Of a DNA stretch of 64,000 bases, positions 33,441-46,021 are shown piece by piece. Under the pieces are notes generated by a model that did no database searches, had not been told where the DNA came from, and worked only from the letters and a program-made list of their open reading frames with translations. A program made the position numbers and the translations under genes. The DNA comes from Chlorocebus sabaeus (lineage: Eukaryota > Chordata > Mammalia > Primates > Cercopithecidae), in assembly GCF_047675955.1 (NCBI RefSeq), contig NC_132915.1, forward strand, positions 47,382,026 through 47,446,025, written 5' to 3'. Each line of letters opens with the position of its first letter. The first letter of the stretch is position 1.

Positions 33441-36004
33441 ACCACGGTGGGGAACAGCATGTACTTAAGTTGACAATAGTCCCATGAAGACTACTGAGCA
33501 GGCTCTAGAACTATAATTTTTTGGTTTGTTGACAGATGTTTTTGTTTCAAAAAAAGTAAAGATTTGGTCACTTCAGAGCATATCTGTGAGAGCGCTTTAG
33601 AATTTGTCTGGAACACCAAAAATAAGTGTGTCTGTTTGTTCTTTATTCTGTCAAGATACTTGGAACAACAGGGGTTCCTGCCTTGTATAAAAGGATCTCC
33701 ATGGTGAAGAAATAGTTAAAGGAACTGGAGTTGAGAATTCAGTCAAAAGATTAGTAAGTGGTTATGTTATTGTTCCAGATTCTCAAATGTGAAAAATACT
33801 TTGTAAATTACTAGAATATGATAAAAATGCAAGGAATGCTAATGCACTTAGAGGGTAGGAATGATAAATCTAGTGGCAGGTACAAGTGAAGTGACATTTG
33901 CAAATGGCCCTCTGCTTTTATCCATGGACCTAGCAGAGCCCAAGTGAAGCCCAGGAAGGGAGTGTGTTCTCTATAGAGATTTCTTTATATCAGGGCGTTT
34001 CCTCAAAAGTAGGAGATAAGTGCTGAAGCATGTGCCCATACCTCAGAGTACAGCTGGTGAAATATTTGATGCACTGTGTGTTCCAGGATGACTCAATCCG
34101 GGGAGCTTGGAAGTCAGTGCTGGAGAGATCTTGTGAAGGGTGCTGAATGATGATATTCATCATCCACACTTCCTATGTGTCCCTTGCTAGAACAAGATCC
34201 TCAGTTTCATCTCCATTAGAGAAAAAAGACTCTGAGTTCTGTTTTAATATAGAACAAGCTTGATGGTTCCAAGCCCTTGACAGTGCCAGAAACTTCCTAA
34301 GGCTCTTAGCTATCCCTGGCAACTGTTAGAACGAGAACATTGCCATTCATATGTCCAAGCTTGCATTTTCCGGGTGGTCCAAAAGCCATGTGCCGTGGGG
34401 ATCTTATTTTTGGACTGTATTTGTCATTTTTCTTGTTTTTCAGGAAATGATAGTTGCACAAGCAAAAATGGGCTGATTGAAGGCCTCTGTGAATATTTTT
34501 CGTTATTTTGATGGCAACTGATGATTTTTAGGCTTCTTACCACTGTTACACAAAGCATGATTTTATGTGGTGGCCTCATTGCCGGGGGTGCAGCAACAGG
34601 AATAAAACAAAGATGGCTCTCCAGTGTGAGTCTTGACAGAGCAATCCGTGCCTGGAGAGTGCTACTCACCCTGCAGTACTAGATCATTTGCCTGCATCTT
34701 GTAGAGGCTCCTGAACTTATATTTGAGAAGCAAATATTGACCTAGTCTTCAAACCAACACAGCTTACTGTATACTATGTGGACTGTGTGTACACATACAC
34801 AAACTAATGTGTTTTGTATTTTTGTTTTTGTTTTTAAAGTAGAGAATGTTATTTTCTATTTCACAAATAATGTTCCTTAAACACTGTTATCGCTAGAGGT
34901 TGATCATCAGCATATCTCTCAGAGACAACATTGTTCAGACAGAAAAAAGAAAATCTTGAACCACTTGTATTTTTTTATCCAGGCATTTTTGTAGGGTCCA
35001 CTTCTCTTTGAAGGGTTAGTACTATTAAGCCAACAGTTTTCATTGCCCATGGAGGGCGACGAAGAATAGTGGAGTTTTCCAGTTCATGCTATCCGGAACT
35101 GATGTGTAGAATTAGTCTTAGGCTTAGATAATATCCTTTGTCTTTTCCAAAGATGAGACGATATTTTTTCTTTCTAGTAAAGATTGTATTTGTTGTCCAT
35201 TTGCAGCTTAGGGGAAGCATTAAGAATTTTTATGTACTGTCCAGTTTGATGTTTGTTCCCTATTTAGGAAGTGAGACAATGAAGCTGATATTTAGATAGT
35301 TTCTCTTTGGGTAGATTAATAGTGTTGTCATCACAGTGTTATCTTCATTAATGAACAGCACTTAAGTTCGTGACATTCTGAGAGGCCAGAACAGGCTCAC
35401 TAGGCATGCCACGTGTTTTCCTTTCATGCTAATTCCAGGATTACTTGTAACTCCTGGATTAAATATATTCATTGTCAGCTCTTCAGAGCAACCCCCAAAG
35501 TGCATGACATACTACAGTTCATCACTTGAATTGTCGGCCCTGTGAGGAGAAGGCTGTGTGAAGCTGAATGATTCAGCCTGTGTGAATGCCTGATGAAGAT
35601 CCACATCTGAACTGGTTTTGCTGCTTTCTACTTGATCCCATGACTTCTGTGAAGAGCTGCTTTATAAATCCATCTAGGTGATATTTATAGAATCGTTAAG
35701 AAGATATCTAAAGGGGTCACATATATTTTTCATGTGCACTTCACACATTTATAGAGGAGATTACATGCCACAGTGGTGTTTGCACTTGGGGGACTGGTGC
35801 GGGCCTTTGGATGGGGTCCATTGTGCGTGTGCAGAAGAAACACAGCGCTGGAGAATCAGGACACAGTCTTTCTTAGTCTTTCTTGGGTGAAAATACGAAC
35901 ACTTTCACGTATAAGTATATCACATTATTGGCATTTAAAAGATATACATGCAGTTTTGATAACCTTGTAACTGTACTAAGATGGAAGACAACATGGTGTA
36001 TTTA
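33441..36004. other. Unique sequence
   Basis: About 2.5 kb without a recognised repeat. Open frames at 34424-34669 (minus) and 35678-35970 (plus) are 65-81 codons with no motif. Confidence 0.45.
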
Positions 36005-36140
36005 AGTGAGCTGTGGCAAGGGATTAAAAACAACAGGTTCCAACTTCTACTAAATGACTGACCTTGAGGATGTCACCCAACTTCAGAGGCCTTGGCAACG
36101 TCATTTGCTAAATGAGGTAGTATGAGTTATAACTTCAGGA
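36005..36140 (+). mobile_element. MIR SINE
   Basis: Sense MIR: AACAGGTTCCAACTTCTACTAAATGACTGACCTTGAGGATGTCACCCAACTTCAGAGGCC, then ATTTGCTAAATGAGG. Confidence 0.75.
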
Positions 36141-36777
36141 TCTGCTTGGGGAGTGGGACTTCTATGTCAGAATTCTCAAACTCTATTTTAAGCTAATTTG
36201 CTAAAGATTGCTTCACACAGGAGGTTATCAGCCTGTTTCATGCCTTGTTGTAAAACTGATTTTTTTTTTTTTTTGCATTGAAAAGGGAGGGAGTGCAGGA
36301 GGAAGTAGGCTTGTTTATTATTCAGTGCATGGTCTAATGTTGGGGTTAATTTCTCATTTTTTGGAGCATCTAAGAACTCTTTACACTTTGAGCACTGGGG
36401 ACATAAGATTTAAAATCATGCACCTCTGCTCTGGTACAGGTCTGAGATGCCCACCAGTTGGCCCAGGTCACATCCGCTCTAATGACAGGCAAGCCGGGCT
36501 TCCCTTTGGCTTGTAAACTACTTGCTGAGCTTCTGTGGTCGTTTTCTTTCACAAAATTATAAATGCAATGCAGGAAGCACCATCCAGGTGTCTGTGTGCT
36601 GCCAAAAGATGGAGTGCATAGAATGGAGCTTCCTGTAAATAGGTGTGGAGCAGAGAAACGAAGAGTATGTTGTCTGTTCTCAGGTTACCCTGGAGGAAAA
36701 GACTCATTCCACTTCGGCCCTTTTTTATTTGGCAAATTTATTCATTTTACCACACTGTATTTTCTTTACTTTTCTAT
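36141..36777. other. Unique sequence
   Basis: No repeat recognised; short open frames only. Confidence 0.45.
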
Positions 36778-37080
36778 TTGTTGTTGTTGTTGTTATTGAG
36801 ATGGAGTTTCATTCTTGTCACTCAGGCTGCAGCGCAATGGCACGATCTCTGCTCACTGCAATCTCCGCCTCCCAGGTTCAAGTGATTCTCCTGCCTCAGC
36901 CTCCCAAGTAGCTGGGATTACAGGAACTCGCCACCACGCCCAGCTAATTTTTGTATTTTTAGTAGAGATGGCGTTACACCATGTTGGCCAGGCTGGTCTC
37001 GAACTCCTAACCTTAGGTGATCCACCTGCCTCAGCCTCCCAAAGTACTGGGATTACAAGTGTGAGCCACGGTGCCCAGCC
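36778..37080 (-). mobile_element. AluS
   Basis: Full-length antisense AluS; its tail has become (GTT)n (36776-36797). The complement of the 5' end closes at 37080 (GAGCCACGGTGCCCAGCC). A 174-codon plus-strand frame (36815-37339) is translated antisense Alu plus the CT-rich tract and is not a gene. Confidence 0.95.
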
Positions 37081-37186
37081 TCACCACATTGCATTTTCCC
37101 TCACTGGAAAGGGAATGCTATCATCAGCCAGGCAGAACAAATTTATTGGAAATAAATGTACATTTCTTGTTTCTTTTCTACCTACA

Positions 37187-37330
37187 TTCCTTATTAATTT
37201 CCTTTTTTCCTTCTTTCCTTCTTCCCTGTCTCCCTCCCTCACTGTATCCTTCTCCTTCTCTCTCTCTTTCCTACCTTGCTCACTTCCCTCTTTCCCCTCT
37301 TTCCCTTCTTTGTATCTTTCCTTTATAAAT
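37187..37330. repeat. Polypyrimidine (CT-rich) tract
   Basis: About 140 bp almost wholly C and T (CCTTTTTTCCTTCTTTCC...), low complexity. Confidence 0.9.
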
Positions 37331-38489
37331 CTTCCGTGAGGAGGAGGGAAACCACTTTCCTTTGAGCCCTGATATGAATTTCTTTACTATAGTGGTAACT
37401 GAAATTTGAATCATTTCTTGCTTAGTCTAATGAGAATATTATAATAATGGTTATTAAATCTATTAAAACTTCTGTAACATAAAGAAGTATGTATGGTACA
37501 CTTATATGCATTTTTAAAATATGAAGTAAAAGTGAGGTCACAGTCAATGTCCAAAAGAGTTTTATCTGAGCAAAAAAAAGCCATGATAGTTTAACATGTG
37601 TGGGAGCCACTAGGACGTTGGGATTCACTCCACCCTATCCCACCCTTCTGAAGCTGTGTAGTTTGAGGACTATGTAATAAAATGGGGTTAATGTGTGTAG
37701 TTTGAAGTCAGTTTCAATATAAAAGTTTTATAAAAGTCAATTTCATTACTTTATAGCACACCAAAATCATTTAGTTTTGGCATATACCCTAGCTGACTGC
37801 AGTGATTTATCCGAGAAGAAAAAGAGTTTCATTTCTAAAGGAAGAAAAGGCAAAAATCATAGCCAACATCAGAAAATGGATTAGGGAAAGAAAGTAACAT
37901 CTTTGGCCCCAAGCCCACCCTGGCAGGGCTGTGTAACCCCAGAAGGAGGCCAAGGCTGAATTAGAGCTGACCCAGGCTTTGGGGTATTTCCAAGCTGAGT
38001 GTTGAGCTAATATAGGGAAGTTCCTGCTGTGGGCAGGCCTGTGCCTATAAAAGGTGCTGACTGAATATTTATTGATCAAGCTGTTAATTAAATACCAACT
38101 CCCTAAACAGCATTCAATTTATTTGAATTCCAAAGAAAGTAGTGTAGTGTCAATACAAATAAACACTCACCTAAGAAATAGCATCTAAAACTGTTACACA
38201 ATTTAAACATCACCTCAAGTTGAATCCCTGATTCAAGAATGAGGATATTCGTTTTTTTCTTTTATTAGGTTCCTGTTTGGTTTCTCTAAACAATGTGGCA
38301 GTGAATAATTGTGGCTTCCTCAAATTCTTTGAAACCAAGATCTATTCCTGTGGTTTAACCTTTTATTTTGTTTCTTTTCTTTGTATGGATAGCTAAGCCC
38401 TAATAAAACTATTGCTCAACATGGGAAATACTGGAAATATTTTATGGAATTTAGGTCATGACCATGGTGCTGTGCTACCAGATTAATAC
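37331..38489. other. Unique sequence
   Basis: No repeat or gene recognised. Confidence 0.45.
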
Positions 38490-40350
38490 ATTCTTCCACA
38501 CATATTATTGAGTTCCTTCTGTAGTCTAGGTATTGTCCTCCTTGTGAGGTGGACACAGGTAAATACCAGTGATATAGTTCTTCCATTTAAGAAGCTTAAA
38601 ACTTGTAGAAAAAGATCAGTGAGCAAACACATGCATGATCATACGTGGCTATAAGTGCTGTGGCAGAAATGATGAGGGCACAGCGACAAAAATAGTGCCT
38701 CCATGGGGTGATGAGGAAAGGGGCCTCTCTAAAGAGCTGGACATTAGGAAGCTGTCTTCAGAAAGATAAACAAACAAACAAACAAAAACAGCTGCACGTG
38801 GTTATGAGTGCTTTGAGAGGGTTCCATTCAGAGGAAACTGAATACTTGAGGACCTCTTAGGGGAATGTACAGGCAGCTAATGTTGGCCAGTGTGGCAATG
38901 TCATATGAGCAGGGAGCTGCTGCTAATGGCTGGGAGACAGGATTTTGTTGAGTACATTGAGGGACTTTGTGTGTGGAGCGGGGCTGGGATATGTACATTA
39001 TGGGCTGGGATATGTACATTATTGATACATATCAGTAATGACTTATGTTTTGATAATGTGTGGAGTGTGGCTTGTCAGAAAATAGGAGGAAAAATGGGGG
39101 TATTAAGGAGGCTTTTGCCTTATGGTGAGCCATACAAGGTAGTAGAGATGGCGAGAAGTGGACCAATTGAATATATACTTGGAATTACATGCTGTTAGAT
39201 GGCTACGGAAGATGAAGAAAAAGGAAGGATACAGAATGACTCCCAGGTTCCTGGTGTCTTTAAATGTTGGCAGCATTTACTGAGATAGGAAGAATGAAAG
39301 AGAGCAGTCTGGGAGGAGGAGGAGGAGAGTGGAGATTTATTGGTCTATTTTGGACCAGTGGAATTTCACATGCCTGTGAAATATCCAAATGTAGGTATAA
39401 AATTAGTGATAGGATATAAAAGTCTGAATTTCCCAGGAGAAATTTGGCCTGGAAATATAAATGTGGTAATTATCACTATACAAATGGCATTTAAAGCCAC
39501 AAAAAGGCATATTTCATGTGGGGAGAAACAGAGGGCAGAAAACAAAGATGCAGAGACCCAGAGGCAAGCCCTGGACTCCTCTGCCTTATTGAGAGTTCAT
39601 GGAGAAGAGGAGGAGGTTGCAAAGGAGATGAAGAACAGCCAGAAGCTCAGGTGGAAAACTGGGACACAGTAATATCATGGAAGCCAAGAAGGAAAATTGT
39701 TTTGAGCTTAAAGAGGGACATGTGATATTGAGAAAATGCATATCATGATTGATAAAAGGCACCTTGGATTTAACAAGATAAATTATTGGTGACTTCGCTG
39801 AAAAGTTTCAAAGAAAGGAATGGTGGTCAAAGGTCACACTGGAGTAGCTGAGGAGTAAATGGGAGCTGAAGGAAGGTAGACCTCAAGTAAACGCAACTTG
39901 TATGAGAAGCTGAATTGTGAACAAAATACGAGAAATGGAAAAAGCTGCAGAGTAACGTAGGGTCCAAGGAGGATTTTTTAAAAAATGCATATTTGTATGC
40001 TGATAGAATGGGTAAAAGGGAGAGACTGCTGAGGCAGGAGAAGGGGCTAATTGGAGGAAGATGAGAGGATGGAGAGGGGCTAGCCTTTTAGGGAAGAGTC
40101 ATCTTTGGATGTAACAGGAGAAGATGCAGCCCATTCAGGAAGTTTCATGGGTGAGAAGTCAGGGCATCCCCGTCTTGGCCTTTCTGGGGTCTCAATGAAG
40201 AAAGAGATATGTTTGTCGGCTAACAAGGACAGGGTGGGAAGGGATGGAGGAAGGAGAGTTGAACCGAGAGAGAACATATACAAGTCATATAGGATAATAG
40301 TGAGCAAACAAGCCTCCTACACAGATAAAAGTAGTAGCATTGCTGGGCTC
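38490..40350 (-). mobile_element. Long L2 LINE relic
   Basis: About 1.9 kb of antisense L2: at the left the 3' end (TTATTGAGTTCCTTCTGTAGTCTAGG), then AGTGATATAGTTCTTCC, GACTCCCAGGTTCCTGG and CAGCATTTACTGAGATAGG, and far in GGTCTCAATGAAGAAAGAGATATG. The span covers the 3' UTR and a large part of the RT region. No coding frame survives. Holds an (AAAC)n run (38768) and a 21-bp tandem duplication (38981-39022). Confidence 0.7.
38981..39022. repeat. 21-bp tandem duplication
   Basis: Two identical units (GGGCTGGGATATGTACATTA plus T) at 38981-39001 and 39002-39022, inside the L2 relic. Confidence 0.92.
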
Positions 40351-40521
40351 TGTTGAGAGCCCATTTGGGACTTGTGAGCATGGAGTTCAGGTGAAACCAG
40401 TTTAATCAGTACTTTTACAAGCATGACTCATGATATAGAATAAAAATAAAACAATTTTTTTTCTCCCATTATGCCTTTTATAGTTGCACAGTGGGGAAAG
40501 TTTTCTCTCTGCCACAGATAG

Positions 40522-40666
40522 AAAATTCTGGAGGCTGAGGCAGGATAATGGCTTAAACCCGGGAGGCGGAGCTTGCAGTGAGCCGAGATTGCGCCACTGC
40601 ACTCCAGCCTGGGCGACAGAGCGAGACTCCGTCTCAAAAAAAAAAAAAAAAAAAAAAAAATTCTGG
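40522..40666 (+). mobile_element. 5'-truncated AluY insertion
   Basis: Only the last part of the right arm and a 25-base A tail are present (40531-40660). A 10-bp target duplication AAAATTCTGG flanks it (40522-40531 and 40657-40666), so it inserted truncated rather than being cut later. Confidence 0.9.
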
Positions 40667-41211
40667 GCTGTCCCTATGCCTCTTAGGAAATAGAGGTTCC
40701 TGAAGTTATACTTAGCTGAGAAACAATCTAGACTCAGAAATATGAACGTTGAGTTTCTACATTTCATCGCTATTTGTCTTCATTCAAAAATAAGCCTTTC
40801 TTCCCCTACCTCACAGCTCCTGTGTGTCTGTTCTTAGTCAGAGTTTCACTGACTAACTTTCAGGCTCATCCTGGGTTGTGCTCAGGGAGACAGGAGAGGA
40901 AAGAGGAACAGAAGGTTTCTGCTCAACAGATACACTTGGAAAATAGATATTTCTTACTTCCCTTCTAAGCCCCTTCAATCCTAACTCCTGGGATGTAAGC
41001 ATATTCTGTTTCTCTGGCTACCACTCGCTTCTCAGCTCCTGGTTTTCCGGAAGCCCAGTCCACCCATATTCTCTCTGCAGGGAATCCATTGCCTTCCCAA
41101 TTGGTTTGTACACCTATAAGCCCCTGGTCCCTCAAAAAAAGGCAACTGAACTCTCTTCAGTATGGCCCATCTCTGGCGTCAAGAAACAATCATGATGCTG
41201 CCTTTGCTCTT
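40667..41211. other. Unique sequence
   Basis: No repeat or gene recognised. Confidence 0.5.
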
Positions 41212-41547
41212 AGAAATTACAGAGTAGGCCGGGTGCGGTGGCTCACGCCTGTAATCCCAGCACTTCGGAGGCTGAGGCGGGCGGATCACAAGGTCAGGAG
41301 ATCGAGACCACCCTGGCGAACACAGTGAAATCCCGTCTCTACTAAAAATACAAAAAAATTAGCGGGGCGTGGTGGCGGGCGCCTGTAGTCCCACCTTCTA
41401 GGGAGGCTGAGGCAGGAGAATGGTGTGAACCCGGGAGGTGGCGGAGCTTGCAGTGAACGGAGATCACGCCACTGCACTCCAGCCTGGGCAACACAGCGAG
41501 ACTCTGTCTCAAAAAAAAAAAAAAAAAAAAAAAGAAATTACTGAGTA
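41212..41547 (+). mobile_element. AluY with target duplication
   Basis: Full-length AluY at 41227-41532 with A tail. Duplication AGAAATTACAGAGTA (41212-41226) and AGAAATTACTGAGTA (41533-41547), one difference. Confidence 0.96.
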
Positions 41548-42002
41548 GTGGATTCCAGGCAGCAGCCTCTCCTTGGCTCCCACATCAGAGTAGTTTATCA
41601 ACCTGTCTCAAGGTTCCCCAGGCAGGGGTCAGAACCTGTATCTGTGGAACCTCCATCCAGAGATGTGCTGTACTGAATGCTGGGTGGCCCCATAGATGCA
41701 GCCCTCACTAGGGTTGACTCAAGGGGACACATATCCCCAGATACCCTTTTCTTTGATGGTGGATACTAGGCTCAGTGTCTAGCAGTTCTCACCCAAAAAA
41801 ATCCTTCTTTTCTCAAAATGTGTTCTCAGTCTTTTACTCCCATCCTCATAAAGAAGGGTTTTTTAATATCAAGTCATTTTCACTCTTTTTGAAGATTTGT
41901 ATTCTGGCCACTTCACATTGGAATTTCACTGCTATCATGTCTTGATACCTCAACTCGAAAGTTTCGGTTTAATATCCTTTTAACCTCTGTGTTTAATTTT
42001 TT
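41548..42002. other. Unique sequence
   Basis: Nothing recognised. Confidence 0.5.
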
Positions 42003-42343
42003 AAAAGCAACCATTGGGCCAGGCGCGGTGGCTCATGCCTGTAATCCCAGCACTTTGGGAGGCCAAGGTGGGTAGATCCCGAGGTCAGGAGATGGAGACC
42101 ATCCTGGCTAACATGGTGAAACCCCATCTCTACTAAAATACAAAAAAATTAGCTGGGCGTGGTGGCACATGCCTGTAGTCCCAGCTACTCGGGAGGCTGA
42201 GGCAGGAGAATGGCGTGAATCTGGGAGGCAGAGCTTGCATTGAGCCGAGATTGCACCACCACACTCCAGCCTGGGAGACAGAGCGAGACTCTGTCTCAAA
42301 AATAAATAAATAAAATAAATAAAAAATAAAAAGCAACCATTGG
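42003..42343 (+). mobile_element. AluY with target duplication
   Basis: Full-length Alu with a (AAAT)n-type tail (42298-42328). Perfect 15-bp duplication AAAAGCAACCATTGG at 42003-42017 and 42329-42343. The minus-strand 129-codon frame here is translated Alu. Confidence 0.96.
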
Positions 42344-42419
42344 TCTGAAGAGTACCATGGCGGAAAGCATCCAGATTTATGTTTTTCTGGTAAGTCTTAC
42401 AGGCACATGAGGTTGGATG

Positions 42420-42960
42420 TGTTCCTAAAGGGGTGATTTTATTGAGGGACTTCAGAATCCCAGCTGGACAAAAAAAAGAACTGAAGACAGGCAACAACTG
42501 GTGGATAGTGAGGAAGTGTGTGGGTTGAAGGCCACATGCTTTTGAAGAATTGTTGTGGGAGTGCTTGACCAGGTGAGCTGAACAAAGAGGAAGTGGTGGT
42601 TAGAATACATTGTGTACTGATGATGACAAGGGTCCAAGTGTTACCATAGGAGAGCCTGGCAGAGGCAGAATGGAGGAAGAAGTAATGGGAGGTCAAGCAG
42701 TGAGAAGCCAAAGTGATGGATAGCTCATCTTCTGTGCAAATGCAGATTAAGCTGGAAATAGATGGGAGGACTGAACCAGAAGCAAAAGTCCTCAGTGAAC
42801 AAAGAGTAGTGATCACAAAGTTGATAGAAACACCAAAGACATATAAGGTAGAGATATAAGATAAGGTATTTGGAGCGTGTCAGACTTAGAGGAGCAGTGG
42901 TTTTTGTAAGACTGCGGCAGAAGGATGGTACAGAAGTGGAGAGGGTGAGCTAGGAGGACA
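42420..42960 (-). mobile_element. L2 LINE internal relic
   Basis: Purine-rich, diverged stretch resembling antisense L2 ORF2/3' region as at 38.5-40.3 kb (GGAAGAAGTAATGGGAGGTCAAGCAGTGAGAAGCC). Assignment is tentative. Confidence 0.4.
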
Positions 42961-43204
42961 CCTACAAGATGCCTCTGAACAAAATCTTAAGATGGCATTG
43001 TGCATTAGGAATTGTGATTCTATCTCCTTTTCTTAGAATGGATACACAATACCAGAGAAAAAGGTACACTGTGCTAGAAAGGGTATGGACAGCAGCCAGG
43101 AAACCAGATTATTACATACTATGTTGTCTCTACAAAAAATTGGCTCTGCGTTATGGGATAAGTCACTTAACTCTGAATACCAAAACCCTACGTTGAAAGA
43201 GCAG

Positions 43205-43390
43205 CTTAGAAAGCGTGTTTATGATCAAGTCAAGCTATTATTTTATGAGACAAACCCACTATGTGTTAGACATTATTTTTTCCATTTTCCATTTAAAACA
43301 CCAATTAAGGCCTAGAGGCACTAACTGATTTGCCTAAGTAGTATTAGACTTGGATGTAGATTTTCTGGTTCTAAGTCATTTCTACTTAAT
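43205..43390 (-). mobile_element. MIR SINE
   Basis: Antisense MIR: CCCACTATGTGTTAGACATTATTT, CCATTTAAAACACCAATTAAGGCCTAGAGGCACTAACTGATTTGCCTAAG, GGTTCTAAGTC. Confidence 0.75.
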
Positions 43391-44927
43391 AGTCATTCTG
43401 TCATCCTTCATTCTAGACACAGAAGTGCCCATTTGGACTCATAAAACATATTTTTAGAAAAAAACTCTCATTATTTTAATGTTAGTCCCAAAATTATTTA
43501 TAACTGTAATTCTAACATATTTATTAATATTTTATGCATGTGTGAGTCAACTTTTAAAATATTAGTGATTTATCTGGTGATATAATGCCGACATTTAAAC
43601 TAAAAACATTTCTAGTTGTACCTTATGTATAAAGATGACTTGGTAACTTGAACTGATCATTCTTCTGGAAAAAAAGAAAACAACATTGCCCAGCTTGTTA
43701 ATTTTTTTGGCAGTTTGCAGCTTTGAGTGGGGGTGGACTTTGATAAGTCTAGTCTATCAGAATTAGTAAGTGGCAGTTACTGTCTCACAGTGGAAAACTG
43801 CTCTTTTAGTTCTGAAGATTGTAGAGAAGATACCATCAAGTGTAGTGCATATGGCTGTGTGTCCCCAAATATAATATTCAGAGTAATTGTTTTACATGTA
43901 GTAATACTTTATTGTGAATCAATATCCTTTCTTCAAGCTTGTAACACAAATAATTCTTTTTCATTGTTTTTTTCTGCCTTATATTACTCTCACTTTATAA
44001 ACATTCCCAATCTTTAAGAACAGTTAACTATCCTACAGCTGACCTTACATACAAGAGTACTCTGTAGTCCTATTAAACATTTAACAAGCCTTCATGAAAA
44101 TTGTATGCAGGTGGATCAGGGCAATACTTTAAAATCACTCAAGCTGAATGACACATGTTTGCAGATTTCCACGGGCCCAGTGCATGTTGCTTGGCCAAGC
44201 TCATCTTTTTAAAGAAACTAAAATCAGGAACGTAGTTTTTAAAATTAGAAAACGACTTGCTTTCTCATTTTGTTTGTACTTCTCCCAAACCAAGGAACAA
44301 AAATTGTATCCTCTGTTTTTGTCTATTTATCTTTTGATTATCATTATAATTAATAGTTTAGACTTTAAAGATTATGATACAAGAATATGTAAGCATATCT
44401 GCATTGTTCTAAACAATTGTTTTAGGACAACGAAGAAAAACCATGTAACTGTGAAAATACTAGCGTATGCTTGTCCTGGATAAACTCAGGTAAACATTTT
44501 ATATGTACTTATGATGTGAGAACAAGGTTAAGATTGATAAAGAGTCTTTGTTATATTGATAATGGCTCTGAACTGGTGGCTTAATATATTTTAAACTGCT
44601 TTTATTTGCTTAGGATAGGAATCACTCATTTGGAATATTTTCCAGTGAAGTAATTTTTTTCCACAAACCAAAATGCAAATAAACTCATTTTCATCTATAG
44701 TTATCTTTAATGTCGAAAATTGTATTCACATTTTTTTCGGACAGCAGGTTCATATAAAGGCAGAACAATAGCTTTATTTTGTTAAATAACATATAGAGGA
44801 TAAGAAGTACGAAACTAAATATGTGCCCGTATAAAGTTTTGAAGTAGTAGAAAATGTAAACTACGGTGGACATTTGCATCTGATTATCTCCACTGACCTA
44901 GATAGATTAAACCACCATTTTTAGCCC
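43391..44927. other. Unique AT-rich sequence
   Basis: About 1.5 kb, no recognised repeat. Open frames at 43727-44017 and 44148-44483 (96 and 111 codons) lack motifs, homopolymer-rich ends and splice support, so they are not called. Confidence 0.45.
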
Positions 44928-45147
44928 TTTTTTTTTTTTTTTTCTTTTTTTTGAGATAGAGTTTCACTCTTGTTCCTCAGGTTGGAGTACGATGACACGA
45001 TCTCAGCTCACTGCAGCCTCTGCCTCCGGGGTTCAAGTGATTCTTCTGCCTCAGCCTCCCGAGTAGCTGGGATTACAGGTGCCAAGCAGGACGCCCAGAT
45101 AGTTTGTGTAGTTTTTAGTAAAGACAAGGTTTCACCATGTTGGCAGG
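44928..45147 (-). mobile_element. AluS, 5' part missing
   Basis: Antisense: T-rich tail (44928-44952), right arm and part of the left arm, stopping at CACCATGTTGGCAGG. The first about 90 bases of the element are missing. Confidence 0.93.
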
Positions 45148-45260
45148 TTAGTTATGACATTTTCCGCTTCTTAAGGACACCTTGAGACATATCCTGTATG
45201 AGCCTCCTTCACTCGCCTGCTCTTCAAGCCTCCCCAGACCAGATGACCCCAACGCTGTCC

Positions 45261-45353
45261 ATGAATCCCTGTACTACCAACCTCTTTCTGGATGAATCCC
45301 TGTACTACCAACCTCTTTCTGGATGAATCCCTGTACTACCAGCCTCTTTCTGG
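45261..45353. repeat. 31-bp minisatellite, three copies
   Basis: Units at 45261-45291, 45292-45322 and 45323-45353, each starting ATGAATCCCTGTACTACCA. The first two are identical and the third differs by one base (A to G at unit position 20). Unit length is not a multiple of 3, so it is not a coding repeat. Confidence 0.96.
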
Positions 45354-46021
45354 ATGGTCTCCTGCCATAGGCTCAAGCAAATGTTGGGCTGGTTCCTCCA
45401 GTGTCCCTCTGCTCACTGTTGTGAAGGAGCCTGCAGGAGAAAGAGAAGCTGAGAAAGTGAAGAGGCAGAGGTAAGAAAGAAGAAGTAGAGAGTTTAAGGG
45501 ACTAAGAAAAACTGTCTGGCCTCCAGTACCTAAAAATCCTTAAATAGCTGATATAACATGAGAACATTATGAGAAGCAGAGTAGGAAAACCCATAATTAG
45601 AAGTCAAAACAAATGTAACAAATTATGAATAAAGGTAGTACGTCACAACCAGTACTGCCAAGAAGCTGGATTCTGATACATCATCAATTACTTTGCCAAA
45701 TATTATTTGATAAGGATTGAATAAGTGGAAAAATTAAAAGTGCATCTTTATTACAACAGCATTATAGAGAAACATGTGAAACATAAGACTTGAGACAAAA
45801 AGACTTTATTTTGAGGATGTGGGGCAAGACATGAAACTGTGTCTTTAAGTTTAGCTACTATTGAAGGCAATATTTGAGGTTTTTAGGGCCATTGAAACAG
45901 CGATAGGCTGGGGGACCTACTAGTGTTGGAAAGATGGTGGTAAGCATAGGTTCAGACACTTTAAAAGCAGGTTTGTCTTGTATGATGAGTTCAGTTCTCA
46001 AGGTTAGAGTTCTGTAACATT
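45354..46021. other. Unique sequence
   Basis: No repeat recognised. Confidence 0.45.

Noticed and set aside
37187..37330. Polypyrimidine tract as a splice acceptor region
   Set aside because: Far longer than a splicing tract, with no exon-like sequence after it.
36815..37339. 174-codon open frame on the plus strand
   Set aside because: It is translated antisense AluS followed by a CT-rich tract. Antisense Alu gives characteristic long open frames by chance.
43727..44483. 96- and 111-codon plus-strand frames
   Set aside because: AT-rich sequence with no motif or convincing splice sites; length is within chance for 64 kb.
45261..45353. CRISPR-like array
   Set aside because: The 31-bp units are directly adjacent with no spacers, and the genome is a primate's.
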